The notes under the pieces: generated by a model
What the model was told of the DNA's origin: nothing
Databases searched by the model: none
The model's input: only the letters and a program-made list of their open reading frames with translations
Made by a program: the position numbers and the translations under genes
Part shown: positions 21,433 through 33,009 of the stretch, piece by piece
How the letters are laid out: each line of letters opens with the position of its first letter
How positions within the stretch are numbered: the first letter of the stretch is position 1
Source: Diadema setosum
Lineage: Eukaryota > Echinodermata > Echinoidea > Diadematoida > Diadematidae
Assembly (NCBI GenBank): GCA_033980235.1
Contig: CM067065.1
Span: 29,947,155-30,011,154, forward strand
Reading direction: 5' to 3'
Length of the DNA stretch: 64,000 nt

Positions 21433-23830
21433 TTCAATTCAATTCACTTCAATTCATTAATTTTCATTCTTCTTTTTCCAACAAATCATAACACAAGATA
21501 GATCATGAAATACATCATAAACACAAACATTTTTGCCTTTGCAATAGATAAATGATACCGATAAACATCAAGAGCGCATACTGACAAAAGAAATATTACA
21601 AGGTCATGCTTCAGTTGAAAAAAAAAAAACCCGAATAGAGGGGTCCACTAACAAGCAAAGCTTGTATATTGTGAATCACTCATAAAAGTTATGAATTACT
21701 TATTTACAAACACTTGTGACAAATATGATATACGACAGGACGGGACAAAACAGAAGAAACACAACAACGTGACACAACTTGCCAGAATAGATGAAAAGAA
21801 TGGAAGGAAAGAAAGAAAAAGAGAGAATGAGAGAATGCCTACATACTGAACAAGGGAAATGGAACAGGGGATGATTGAGAATGTGCTTCACAGAGTTGGT
21901 GCTGCATGCAGCTGTACAAGGATTGTGATGGCTACTTCATTACGTAATAATGAATTCAGTGATTGAATGATTGATGGATAGATGATGAACACTGAGCTTG
22001 ACGAAACCTATAGCTAATGAAAAAAAGAAAGAAAAATTTTCAACTTGCGCTCAAAAGATTAGAAAGATGTTATTTTTTTTTTATTTCACAGCTTATTGAG
22101 TTCCAAAATCTAGGACCGGTGTATATAATCGTATTCTGAGCCAATAAAGTTCTCAGGAGGGGTAAATGAAACTCATTAGGTTGTCTAGTGGGATAATTAT
22201 GAAAAGACTGGTTCCGTGGGAACATTGAATTAAAAATGCTGGGAAGTGCATTCACATTGTAATTGAACATAAAATGACCAAGTTGAAAAAATGCAAATCT
22301 GTGATTTTCAAAATCTTAAATTTAGTAAATAATGGCTCTGTATGGGAACGTGGCTGGACGCCACAAATAATACGAAGAGCCTTTTTTGTAATAACAGTTG
22401 TTTATCTAGTAAAGTTTGATGGGCATTGCCCCATGCTAGGAGTCCGTAATAAAGTTAAGATAAAATTAGAGAAAAATACAACGTCAACAAAAAGGACATT
22501 ATGAAACTTGAGTCTATTAATAATACCAATATTGCGTGAAATGACTGTACAAATGTTAGTAATATGCGGCCTCCACGAAAGTTTATCGTCCACTGTGATA
22601 CCAAGGAATTTTATATGAGATACTCGTTCTAACAAAGTGTCAGCGAAAATAATATATGTGCCTAAATCTTCTATAGAATTGCTAAACAGCAAGCATATAC
22701 TTATTTTTCTGGAGATTAAGTGATAATTTTTTTTTTTTAATTAGCTCTTATCCACTGAGTTACTTTTTTCAATTCGGAATTAACGATGCGTACAAGAGTA
22801 TCTGGATTTTGGTGAGAAAAGAAAATATTTGAATCATCAGCAAAAAGTATAAATGAGAGTATGTCAGATGATCTGCAAAAGTCATTAATATAAATGATAA
22901 AAAGTAAAGGTCCTAATAAACTACCCTGTGGGACGTCACATTTAACAAGTGTTTAATGAATTCTAAACTTGAGCCTTTCTCGTTCAGAGATACGTATTGT
23001 TTTAGGTTTTGTAGGTAACTCCTGAACCACTCCAAGGCCTTCCCCCGTATTCCATAATGAGACAGGTTATAAAGTAATGATTCATGATTAATTCATGATT
23101 ATATTGTAAGTCCAGGAAGATACCAATTAGATGAGAATGATTATCAACAGAAGGCGCAGCGTAGTCAATAAACTTTAAAAGGGCATGAATAGTGCTATGT
23201 TTCTGACGGAACCCAAATTGAGAATTTGTAAAAAATTATGAAAATTCAGAAAATTAATTGTTTTTGTAAATATAATTTTTTCAATATTTTAGATAAAGAT
23301 GACAGCAAAGAAATAGATCTATAATTACTTAAATCAGAATCATCTCCTTTTTTGGATAGAGGGAAAACCTCAGCCATTTTCATAAAATCAGGAAAAACAC
23401 CTCTTTATATGGATTTATTGAAAATATATGAAAGTGGGTCAGCAATTGAAGATGTAATTCCTTTTAAAGTAAACTTACTAAATATATCATCATAACTGGC
23501 ACTTCGCTTGTTATTCATTGCAGTAACAATATCTATTATTTCACATTTTGTTGTTGGAACGAAAAAATATAACTGGAATTGGATTGACCTAAGAATTTAG
23601 AAAAAATGTATATTTGATTGCAGTATTTTTTCTGCCAAATTCTCTCCAATCATTGAAAAATAAGAGTTAAAAATATTGGCTTTATCATTTACATCTTCAA
23701 AAGTTTTATTATCATGTCTTATGTTTGTAATATTTGATTTCTTTTTTCATATATTTATAGCCTGTTTCAACACCTTCCATGTGTTTTTTATATCATGTTT
23801 ATATTTTTCTAACTGAATCATATATTTTCT
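21433..23830 (-). mobile_element. CR1/L2-like LINE, long degenerate copy with (TTGAA)n tail
   Basis: This is the longest LINE relic in the window. From the 5' side on the minus strand it shows a linker piece KNTWKVLKQ (about 23775), SSIADPLSYIFNKSI (about 23440), the RT segments MAEVFPLSKKGD, NYRSISLLSSLSKILEKI and FGFRQKHSTIHAL, then VPQGSLLGPLLFIIYINDF and FADDSNIFFSH (about 22940-22800), KFLGITVDDKLSW, and YPTRQPNEFHLP (about 22180). A 3' UTR and a (TTGAA)n tail at 21434-21459 close it. The frame is broken repeatedly. Confidence 0.88.
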
Positions 23831-23939
23831 CTTTTCCAACCGTAAAATCTTCGTACAAATATCTTTATACGTTAAAATATTTTTATACGATTGAAGATGA
23901 TGATAACAAAAGCGATAATGACGATAACAATTATAGTAG

Positions 23940-24110
23940 TGATAATCATCATCATCATCATCATCGTAATGGTGATAGTTATAATAATAACAATAATGAT
24001 ATTAATAATAATAATAATAACAATAATGATAATAATGATGTTGTTTTAAAGAAAAAAAGATAATAACAATAATATATATCATTATTATTATCATTAATAT
24101 TATTCTAACA
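23940..24110. repeat. (ATC)n / (AAT)n simple repeats
   Basis: ATC trinucleotides at 23946-23966 are followed by interrupted AAT runs to about 24110. The Asn-rich open frame is an artefact. Confidence 0.92.
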
Positions 24111-24454
24111 ATAGCAACTCATACTGCGCCAAATTCACTCTGTAGAGTGCTCATCAAAGGCGCATAAACACAAAACAAAATTAAAACAAAACAGGAGTAT
24201 TTGCCATAACTGCTTTGATGTCATCATCATCATTATGTGTGTGTGTACGATGTTTACAGGTTATGTAGAGGATGCACTTCTTCGGAAATGACGAACTCCA
24301 TGTTTTCTTTTTGTTTTGTTGTTGATTGATGAATAAAATGAGTTATAATAATCATAAACTTGTAATAATGTATTTGCTTACTGTATTGTGAGTATTTAAT
24401 TATGTTTGTATATTGTGCATACATTAAAATTGTATTTATTTATATGTGTACATT

Positions 24455-24500
24455 TACATGAATATGTATGTGTGTATGTATGTATGTATGTATGTATGCA
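24455..24500. repeat. (TATG)n microsatellite
   Basis: About ten TATG-type tetramers, some as TGTG. Confidence 0.9.
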
Positions 24501-24534
24501 GATATTCCTATGTGTACGCATATATGCCAACAAA

Positions 24535-24580
24535 AAGAATTTCCTAAATGGACAATAAACGAATCTGAATCTGAAACGAT
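24535..24580 (+). repeat. Likely retroposon 3' end with AATCTG tail
   Basis: ATGGACAATAAACGAATCTG is followed by a second AATCTG. An AATAAA-bearing end running into a short hexamer array is typical of a LINE/SINE terminus. The body upstream is not recognised. Confidence 0.4.
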
Positions 24581-25884
24581 CATGAGGAAGGCTATTCCAG
24601 AGTTTCAGGCAGGCATAAGTAAGTTTTGTGATATCTCTCGCCATGACTTAGTGACTTTAAAGGTACAACAAGGGAACCAGAGGCAGACGATCACAACGAT
24701 CTTGTTGGGGTGTAACTTTGAATTAGAGAGGAACTGTGACCTGGGGCCGAATCATGAACACCATGAAAATCGAGCAACAAAGTTTGAGAAAACAATGCGA
24801 TCATAATAGGGAGCCAATGAAGTGACTGCAAATGAGGTGTTAGGTATGTAGGACCTATATATGAATAAAATGGTAGTGGATCTAGTGGACGCCATATCGT
24901 TTGTTTTATCTTGAGGAGTTAGTATTATTAAAATAAACAACTTGTTGTCTGTTGGGGTCTATGGGCATGATGGGGGTAACTTGAAAACGCTTTTTGAAAA
25001 ATTTCTTTGATCAGTACTAGAGATTATTGACGAGATTGTCATAGTTGCGTGTCAACAACTTTTGAAAAGAATACAACCTTTGAAGGGGCTTAAGGAGTCT
25101 CAAGGTTCGGTTTGTGCAAGCCTTTCATAATATGATAAATCAAATGATTTGCATGCAAATTATGACGATTTACCTACACCTACATAGCGCGGATCACCGC
25201 AACGGCTAAGCCCCCTACACTATGAACTCCCATCGACCTAATCTCGACGCATCACATCGGGCTGTCGCACCACTCGACTTCGTGAGACAGCTTGGGGGCG
25301 CGCACTGCGATCCTTCATTAATCTATTGTCTTCACGTTTTAGATAGTGTCGAATCATTTGCTGGATCTCATACCACCGGAATAATGCACAGTTTATTGCG
25401 GCGGTGCATTTAAATCGGAGATTATATTCAAATACTCCCAGGAAATCGGGAAGTGCACATTGTGATGATTTCGTGTGGAGGGCTCCGCAGTACTGGACGT
25501 AGCCAGAACATAGCCGGAATGTGAGTAAAAATGGTTACACCTGTATTATTTTCTTCCCTCCAATTTGTTCTCTCCCCTGTTCTTGTGTATTATACCCGTA
25601 CGTTCTGCATTGAAATCCAATTATCAAGAAGAGTCTGTTCTTCAATAATGTGCATCGTTGTAGTCCTTAATGTTCATACTGCATGAGATAGTCACAGCCG
25701 ACAGACAAAAAAAAAAAAGGATAAGTAAAGAGGACGAGTAAATGAAACGGATGCATAAGTAAACACAATAAACAACTGCTCTCCCGCTTTATTGGCAGCA
25801 TAAAAGTACTTTAACAACGACTAACGCTATATCAAAAAAGAGATACTATAACTCACAGTTACTGTCTTTTCATTAACCCACTGT
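24581..25884. other. No gene recognised
   Basis: Short open frames at 24581-24806 and 25222-25413 have no recognisable family signature or splice context. Confidence 0.45.
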
Positions 25885-26052
25885 GCATTAATTACCTGTC
25901 CATAGGTTTGTGGGTAAAATTTGTGTACTTTTGACCCATTGACACAGAAAGTGTTAATAACCAACATTGCATTAATTACCTGTCCATAGGTTTGTGGATA
26001 AAATTTGTGTACTTTTGACCCATTGACACAGAAAGTGTTAATAACCAACACT
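25885..26052. repeat. Tandem duplication of an 84-bp unit
   Basis: Two head-to-tail copies (25885-25968 and 25969-26052) differ at very few positions; each starts GCATTAATTACCTGTCCATA. The period of 84 is a multiple of three, so a minus-strand frame repeats 28 residues, but no gene is implied. CATTAACCCACTG just upstream resembles the ends of the TTAA-flanked elements at 53223 and 59302. Confidence 0.93.
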
Positions 26053-27285
26053 GACCAGACCTAGAAAGGGTAGATTTAACTTCAAAAACTACACACAATA
26101 ACTGTTGCAAATGCTTTGTCGCTCATAGCAAGGTAATGGGTGACACTGCCTAAACAGCAGTGTCACGTCATTTGTAAATTGTGACGGGTAAAACGGAGTA
26201 GCTGCAAGAAAAAAAGAAAACAGAAAAAAAAAATGATATCAACATACTGCACATACTCTTAGAGACCCATGCACCTGTTAACATTAGACTTGTTTCCCAG
26301 GGAAATGTTCATGCGGAAGCAATTACTTCTACAATTTACTTCCCGGCTTATACTAAATTGAGATTTAATCGAATGTCTTCTTTTTATCATCTCACGTGGT
26401 TGTGCGAGCGTTGTGAGTGAAAAAAAAAAAATGAGAGAAAGATTCTGGTTGTGAGTCATGTGAAAATGACAGTTCGGAGATTAGCGGCACCGGGGCCCGC
26501 CGACGTTCTGGCATGCTTTACCTTCCAGAGCGGAGTATGCGAGACCCGTGAATCATTTCTTGATCGGCGGTGACTGCGCTTTTTCTTTTCTTTTTTTAAA
26601 CAATCGTGTAAGGTTTTCGTAGAGTATTGTCATCGTAAAGCGACGGCGTGAACAGAACCTAGTGAGTAGGGAACATAATTTAAAGCAACACGTTTGTCTT
26701 CGCTGGTTAAGGGTCAATGCCTGGCATACTTAAAGCTGCATCGACTTCCATTGTTCCCGCATGGCGGAAGAAGCCACGCCTATGAAAGCCTCGAAGCAAG
26801 ACTAGCAGTTATAAGCGGAGGAAGATGGGATTAGATTAACAAAGTGTTCCTTTAAAGAACGATTAAATCGCGTGTATAGTGCTAGATTACCTCGCGTACG
26901 GGGTAGAGATTTGGGTGTCTGTGTGTCATTGGATTACATGACGAAAGCTTGGAATGATTTGCAACAACTGCCTCTCAAATATCCATTATAGGTCAAGGAG
27001 ATATGACTTAGATTTGAAGAATGATAGCAAGTTTACTCCATTCTCAAGTCGTCTGCCTATTAACCGGAGTTAAATTAATTAAGACAAGTGAAATGTATCT
27101 GTGTACACCACGTAAAAAGATTTAAAGTATCCGATGTTTCCTCAATTAATCAGAGATATTCTATGCAAGCACAAAGTGCAAATTTTGAATTATGATTGAG
27201 TGATAATTTTGAGAAAATAAGAGTAATGATGAAATACTATATCTGGTAGTTTCCCCTTACGCTGTACATGTATACTGTACCCAAA
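26053..27285. other. No gene recognised
   Basis: The stretch includes a relatively GC-rich segment (26460-26580), but no exon or known repeat is evident. Confidence 0.45.
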
Positions 27286-27289
27286 CTTA

Positions 27290-27465
27290 TGAACAGCAGT
27301 TGTGGATCCAGAATGGGCGCACCGGGTGCGCGCCCCCTCGTTATTTGTTGTTGAAACAAAATAGATAAAAAGAAAAAATGAGATGAAACCCGGAAAGTAG
27401 CACCAGAAATATTGCCAGCGCCCCTCTCCCTTTACGGAAATTCCTGGATCCGCCCCTGAACAGTA
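27290..27465. mobile_element. MITE with GGGGCGGATCCAGG-type ends
   Basis: The right end reads GGAAATTCCTGGATCCGCCCC and the left end is a poorer complement, GTGGATCCAGAATGGG. The same end occurs at about 62540-62568, so the family is dispersed. Confidence 0.7.
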
Positions 27466-27532
27466 AGTTACTTTCCTTCGTATCAAACAATACGCATTGG
27501 TAAAACCTTTAATTGAATGGGCGACTTTCGTT

Positions 27533-27850
27533 GATGATGATGATGATGATGATCCACAGCATTAACCTGGCGCCATATTATATCTGTTGTATAGAAACAT
27601 TCAAAGGCGCAGACTCCCCCAAGACAGTTAGCAATTGAATGCCGGGTGAAAAATGTGAGTCTTGAGTGAGGCTTTGAAGTGATCCAGTTTATCAATTTCA
27701 CGGAGAAAAGATGGCAGGGAGTTCCATAGGCGAGGAGCGATAGACATGATAAAGGAAAATGCCCGGTCTCCGAATCCCTTGATAATATGTGTGATGAGCA
27801 CCTGGAGAGTAAGGCCAGATGAACAAAGGCCAGAGAAGACAGAAGAAATT
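27533..27850 (-). mobile_element. LINE 3' fragment with (ATC)n tail
   Basis: On the minus strand the RT C-terminal phrases GDRAFSFI, APRLWNSLPSFLREIDKLD and FKASLKTHIFHP are seen (about 27785-27620). The 3' end leads to (ATC)7 at 27553-27533. This belongs to a different LINE lineage from the HNYPTR-type copies. Confidence 0.75.
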
Positions 27851-28861
27851 ATTTAAAGGATCTTTACATATTTACAAACCAGTCTTCTGGTTATTTGACT
27901 ATGTGGTCGCGATTATATACAACAATCTTGGAAACACCTATTAGAATTCAAAAGGGGGCCTTCTTTGTGTTTCGTAAAAATCGACAGTCGATAATTTTTT
28001 TTCTGATTTCACTTTATTCCAGAAATTTAAGCGGCACTATATTCCTTGGTTGTTTGTGTCCTTCAGTGGGCGTCTTCCTTGGGTATAACAAATGCAGTTG
28101 TGTGTTCTTTTGCAACCCTGAAAATTAGATTCCTTTCATAAGCAGGTATATTGTTGAGATAGGTATAATTCAGATCTTTGCTCATAATAACGAAACTGAA
28201 AACTTCTTTATGACGGAGGGAAAAACATCCTAGATTTCCAGTGAATTGCTTCGTCCCCGAAAAAAAAAAAAAATAATCCAGCCGTTATTCTTAGTTCAAA
28301 ATGGGGAGCGTATATTCTCGAGTGAGATGGGTTAGTCTTTCGTTGCTGTTTTGACTTCCCTGCTGTGCATTACCGTAAGTTTTCATACACGAGGTTGGGA
28401 GACATTATACTTCAACTACGCAAAATTTCGTAACGTTTGGTAAAGGAATGATATATAGGACTCGCTTAGAATATTGTATGCACAGCCAACACTCTAGGAC
28501 ATGTGAAGTTTAAGTTTACTGAAGCATCTCCGAGCTTGGATAGGACAAACGATAATGTATGGACGAAGGTAGACAATCCTTTCGTTTGGGGGAAAAATAG
28601 AGAATAGTAGATGATGTGGCAGTCGGCCAAACTGATTGCCAAATACTTATTCTAAGACACATTTCATAGTAGATAAAATGTCAGCCAGATTCTACGCTAT
28701 AATGTATGAGAGGAGGTGACCACGAATTTGGCCGCTGATCACCGTAGTAGAACGGCTCTCATACATCTTGTATGAAAAACCATTATCCAATTGTATTCGA
28801 CCTTTACAAGACCAGTGTAATGATAGCAAAAGCAGTGTTTAGGTATCGTGTCAGGGCAATT
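27851..28861. other. No gene recognised
   Basis: Unrecognised AT-rich sequence. The 77-codon frame at 27895-28128 shows no family signature. Confidence 0.45.
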
Positions 28862-28995
28862 CCCCTCCCCCCCCCCCCCCCCTCGACAACCCCGGCTAGA
28901 TACTGGTTAGGAAGTTTTAGGGTTAGAGTTTGGGTAACGGTTATGGGATGAGGATTTGGGTTATGGTTAGGGCCAGGGAAAGGGTGTGCGGCAAT
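28862..28995 (+). repeat. Dispersed repeat with telomere-like GGTTAG motifs, copy 3
   Basis: A C16 run is followed by degenerate GTTAGGG/GGTTAGG units (TTTTAGGGTTAGAGTTTGGG). The order of motifs resembles the copies at 5500 and 47560, though alignment is poorer. Confidence 0.55.
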
Positions 28996-29757
28996 ATTGT
29001 CAAGGGGTATTTGCCTTAGAAAATAACTTCAAAGTATAATAATATATTGAAAGCTACTATGTACGTACACATAAAAACATCATATCGACAAGGTTGTTTT
29101 TCTTTACTGACGTCACAACTTAGGAGAAGTATGGCTGGAAACGTGACAGTCGAACAGCACAGCTTTTCGCAACAGACGCCGTCATGCAACTGTCATGGGA
29201 AGCGATTGTGTCTCCTGTACAGCAATCATGGCAATCCACGCAATGTTTTAGTTACGGTCTCGCAACATTAAATCATTCAATCAACTCGCATTTTACGATG
29301 GCCATTATCCACTGAGCCTATAAGGTGCCTGTCATGAAACTATTACGTCCTGGCTTATTTGCAATGATGCTTTGGGACCCAATACCCTGTATACAATCGG
29401 AACAAATTTGGTATCCTATACATGCAGATCTATTATCCTTCACATTGTATAATGACACCACAGTGAAAAGGATGAGACATTTTCTGCGAGGGTTGACGTA
29501 CGCGCGTGTGATAAAACAGGATAGTGATAAAACAGGAATAGTGATAAAACAGGAAATTTACGTAAAAAAACACAAACAAACAAAGTAGCCACATTTTTGG
29601 AGATAGAAATTAATTGGATGTATACATCAGGACGTTTTTGGGCTGCTCCTGAATTGGAAAATGATGATATTGCCAACATCAACCTTTTCAGCAGTTTTGC
29701 AACAACAGGTCTAGTGATTTTTGGCGCGGTTTTTTGCTCGAACTTAGGATTATGCAT
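28996..29757. repeat. No gene; short 17-bp tandem triplication
   Basis: GTGATAAAACAGGA occurs three times between 29508 and 29556, spaced by a few bases. Nothing else is recognised. Confidence 0.6.
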
Positions 29758-30327
29758 TAAAGGGAAGGCAAACCCAAAAAACAATGTGGATTGAGTGAAA
29801 GCAGCAACATTAGTAGAATACATCAGTGAAAGTTTGAAGAAAATCGGACAATCGATGCAAAAGTTATGAATTTTTAAAGCTTTGGTGTTGGAACCGCTGG
29901 ATGAGGAGACTACTAGAGGTTATGACGTATAAAATGGACAATAATACAAAGAAAATGTAAAGAAAATTCAAGAAAATTCACTTTTCTAGCATTATGAAAG
30001 AGCACTTGACTAACCACTTTCAGAAAGCAGGGGGAATAATTGCTACCCTTAACATATATGTCAGTATCAAGTTGATGGAATTAGTAATTTTCATGAAAAA
30101 TGAATTTTTGTGGAATTTTCTTTATACTTTCTTTACATTGTTGTCCACTAATACGTCATAACCTCTAGTAGTCTCCTCATCCAGCGGTTCCAACACCAAA
30201 ACTTTAAAAATTCATAACTTTTGCATCGATTGTCCGATTTTGTTCAAACTTTCGCTGATGTGTTCTACTAATGTTGCTGCTTTCACTAAATCCACATTGC
30301 TCTTTGGGGTTTTCGTTCCCTTTTTAA
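29758..30327. mobile_element. MITE family B, full copy
   Basis: This 570-bp palindrome starts TAAAGGGAAGGCAAACCC and ends GGTTTTCGTTCCCTTTTTAA. Inside is GTGGATTGAGTGAAAGCAGC with its complement on the other arm. The arms meet near the AGCAGGGGGAATAATTGC region. Confidence 0.88.
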
Positions 30328-32011
30328 GTTTTGGGACAATGTACAAGTGTGCGTGAATTGACCTAAAATTGCATTTTTAACGGTAAATATGAGTCTTTGT
30401 CACAATACGAACGATAAGTCGCGATGGAGAGAAGGGTTTCTAAGAATAGACAACCTGCTCAGAGTCTTTCTGATGATGTAAAACTCGTTTCTATGAGGAG
30501 AATTTGATGGACATCTTCTTTTATTTCCTCCTTTGCTAAAACTAATACTTCTCAGCCCTTTTTGAAATGGTATTATCCTCTTCATAATGTTCCGTCACCC
30601 TTTACACGAACGGGGGCCCAACAGTTGCACGCGTTCTGTAAAGAGCTATTCAAGGCGAACGTTCAGTGTTATTGTGGAGTGCGATAGGCTGAGTGTAATT
30701 ACTATAGGAGAGAGGAGCCAAAATTTTCGTAATTGCTGATTATAGAGATAATCTCTCCGGCGATGTACATGCCTTCCCTTATGATTCGCCTCACCGATCA
30801 CTCCAAAGTATTGTTAATTTTGTTTCAAATCGTTCGTGTAAGATTTTGGGCAAAACAAACCACTATATCCATCCCTCCCCCCTTCCCCACCCTCTTCCCG
30901 TCGAAGTAAAGATATTAAAGTAAAGTTCAGCAATGATAACAATGATAATGTCGCGTGTTAAATTGTATCAATGGCGTATAACTGCTTGGCTGTTGCTTGT
31001 TATTTGTCCCGATTTGACCTTTGGCACACCGTAACTTTTATGGCAGAAATGGTTTGGCCATTATTTTGTGAAATATTCCCATCCTGACATATAGTATGGC
31101 GTTCAATAATTGTGTAATACCGCAGTCACTTCGCCGCGAAATAAACCATGCATAGAGCCAATCGTTTGGTGACGGGGTTGTACTCAAAGGGATGTACCAT
31201 CGAGGATTACACCGTGCCATTTTCGTCACGTTTCTCACCGCACCTGTTCCCTCTTATTTCCCCATTTCCTCCCCCGCCTCCCAGCAAGTTCGAGAGTCGT
31301 AATGACAATTATCAGCGAAATCAGTCTGCAGTGGTAACTTCTGCCTTTGAGGGTACCTGTTTTGGGGGGTAAGTGGATTTGTCTGCATATTATTTTTGTC
31401 TACACCATTTAGGGAGGGAGTGAGAATTGGTATGATAGGCGTACAGGTACACCTCCAGACCAAAATAACATATATCTTTGAATATAGACTTATCTGCTGA
31501 TTATATTCATACTATAAACATCAATAACAGAAGGGAAAATAGAACTTGAAAACAGTTAACCTCTGATTACCTACGTCTGATCCAAAAGTTCATCAGAAAA
31601 TCCATCCTTTGACTTACATGTATGTAAACTCCAACTTTCGGCTTACGACGGAAGTAGATGCATGTTTTTTGTGTGTGTTTTGGGGGTTTTGTTTGTTTGT
31701 TTGTTTTGTTTGTTTGTTTAGTTGTTGTTGTTGTTGGTGGGTTTTTTTTTTTTTTTGGGGGGGGGGTTTCCCAACTTAGGCGAGATCAACTAAGCCGATG
31801 TTGGCTGTACTGCATGTATATATCACACATTCTTGCCCTATCCAAGTGTTCTTATCCAGTCACTATAGCATTACTCGAATTATTATCGCTAGCGTTACTA
31901 ATCCATGCATGCATTGCTCGAAACAAGCACCTGTTAACAGGCATGACAACCATTATTTTGAGAGGGGCATACTATTAGTGGTTTAAAAAAAAAAAAAAGT
32001 ATTTTCCAATG
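30328..32011. other. No gene recognised; T-run/G-run junction at 31740-31768
   Basis: A TTTG-rich stretch (31678-31740) leads into T15 and G10. Several short open frames overlap but none shows a known family. Confidence 0.5.
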
Positions 32012-32323
32012 GTAACAACATACGGTATTGGTTTTGAAATGGCTGAGATATCCAAAAACAAAGTAAACAATTAAAGTGCTACTATAATGAAAGCTGAGTC
32101 CCACATTTTATAATAGGAACCCTTTGTAACTATTGTTTGTTGTGGTTATCTCAGCCAGTTCAGAACCAATTTTCATCAAACAAACTTTGAATTTCTCTTA
32201 GAATTATTTGCTCTTTCATATTTGATATAAGGGGTTCTTCATTATCTTAAAATACTCATCAAAAACGTTGGAAACATCAAACCCCATCTTAACCAAAACC
32301 AAAAGATTTTCACGTGCCTTTAA
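32012..32323. mobile_element. MITE family C, degenerate copy
   Basis: Landmarks TTTTGAAATGGCTGAGATAT and GAACCAATTTTCATCAAAC are present, and the right end is CGTGCCTTTA. The left arm is lost before about 32012, next to an A14 run. Confidence 0.75.
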
Positions 32324-32439
32324 TTGATCCGAGAATACTGGTTTAACAATGGTTGCCCTGTGGATGAGAGCGCGCACCTTCAATCTTGAGCGCCCCTGTC
32401 CGAGCATTACATTCTTGCAGCAGCCCTGCCTTAAAGTAT

Positions 32440-33009
32440 TAAAGGACAAGTTCACCTTCATTAACATAAGGATCGAGAGAATGTAGCAATATTAGTAGAA
32501 CACATCATTGAAAGTTTGAGGAAAATCGGACAATCCGTTCAAAAATTGTGAATTTTTGAAGTTTTTGTGCAGTCACCGCTGGATGAGAAGGCTACTGCAG
32601 TGTATGATGTCACATGCGTACAACAATATAAAGGAAAATATAAAGAGAATTTCACAAAATTTCATCTTTTGAAAAAAAGTACACATTCCCTTGACTCGTT
32701 ACTAACGTATGTTTTGGGTAATAATTATTATTCCCATTGCCTTTAGAAAGAGGCAAGTCAAGTGCTCTTTTATTATGCGAAAAAATTGAAATATGTTGAA
32801 TTTTCTTTACATTTTCTTTACACTGTTGTACTCATGTGACATCACGAGCCTTAGTAGCCTCCTCATCCAGCGGTTCAACACAAAAGTTTAAAAAATTCAT
32901 AAATTTTTGCATCGATTGTCCAATTTTCCTCAAACTTTCATTGATATGTTCTACTAATATTGCTGCATTCTCTCAATCCTTATGTTTATGAAGGTGAACT
33001 TGTCCTTTA
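32440..33009. mobile_element. MITE family B, full copy
   Basis: This 570-bp inverted repeat starts TAAAGGACAAGTTCACCTTC and ends GAAGGTGAACTTGTCCTTTA. The ends are near-perfect complements and TA flanks both. It is the clearest reference copy for the GGACAAGTT subfamily. Confidence 0.92.

Noticed and set aside
25885..26052. Protein with a 28-residue repeat
   Set aside because: The repeat arises from an 84-bp DNA duplication; there is no splice or codon evidence of a gene.
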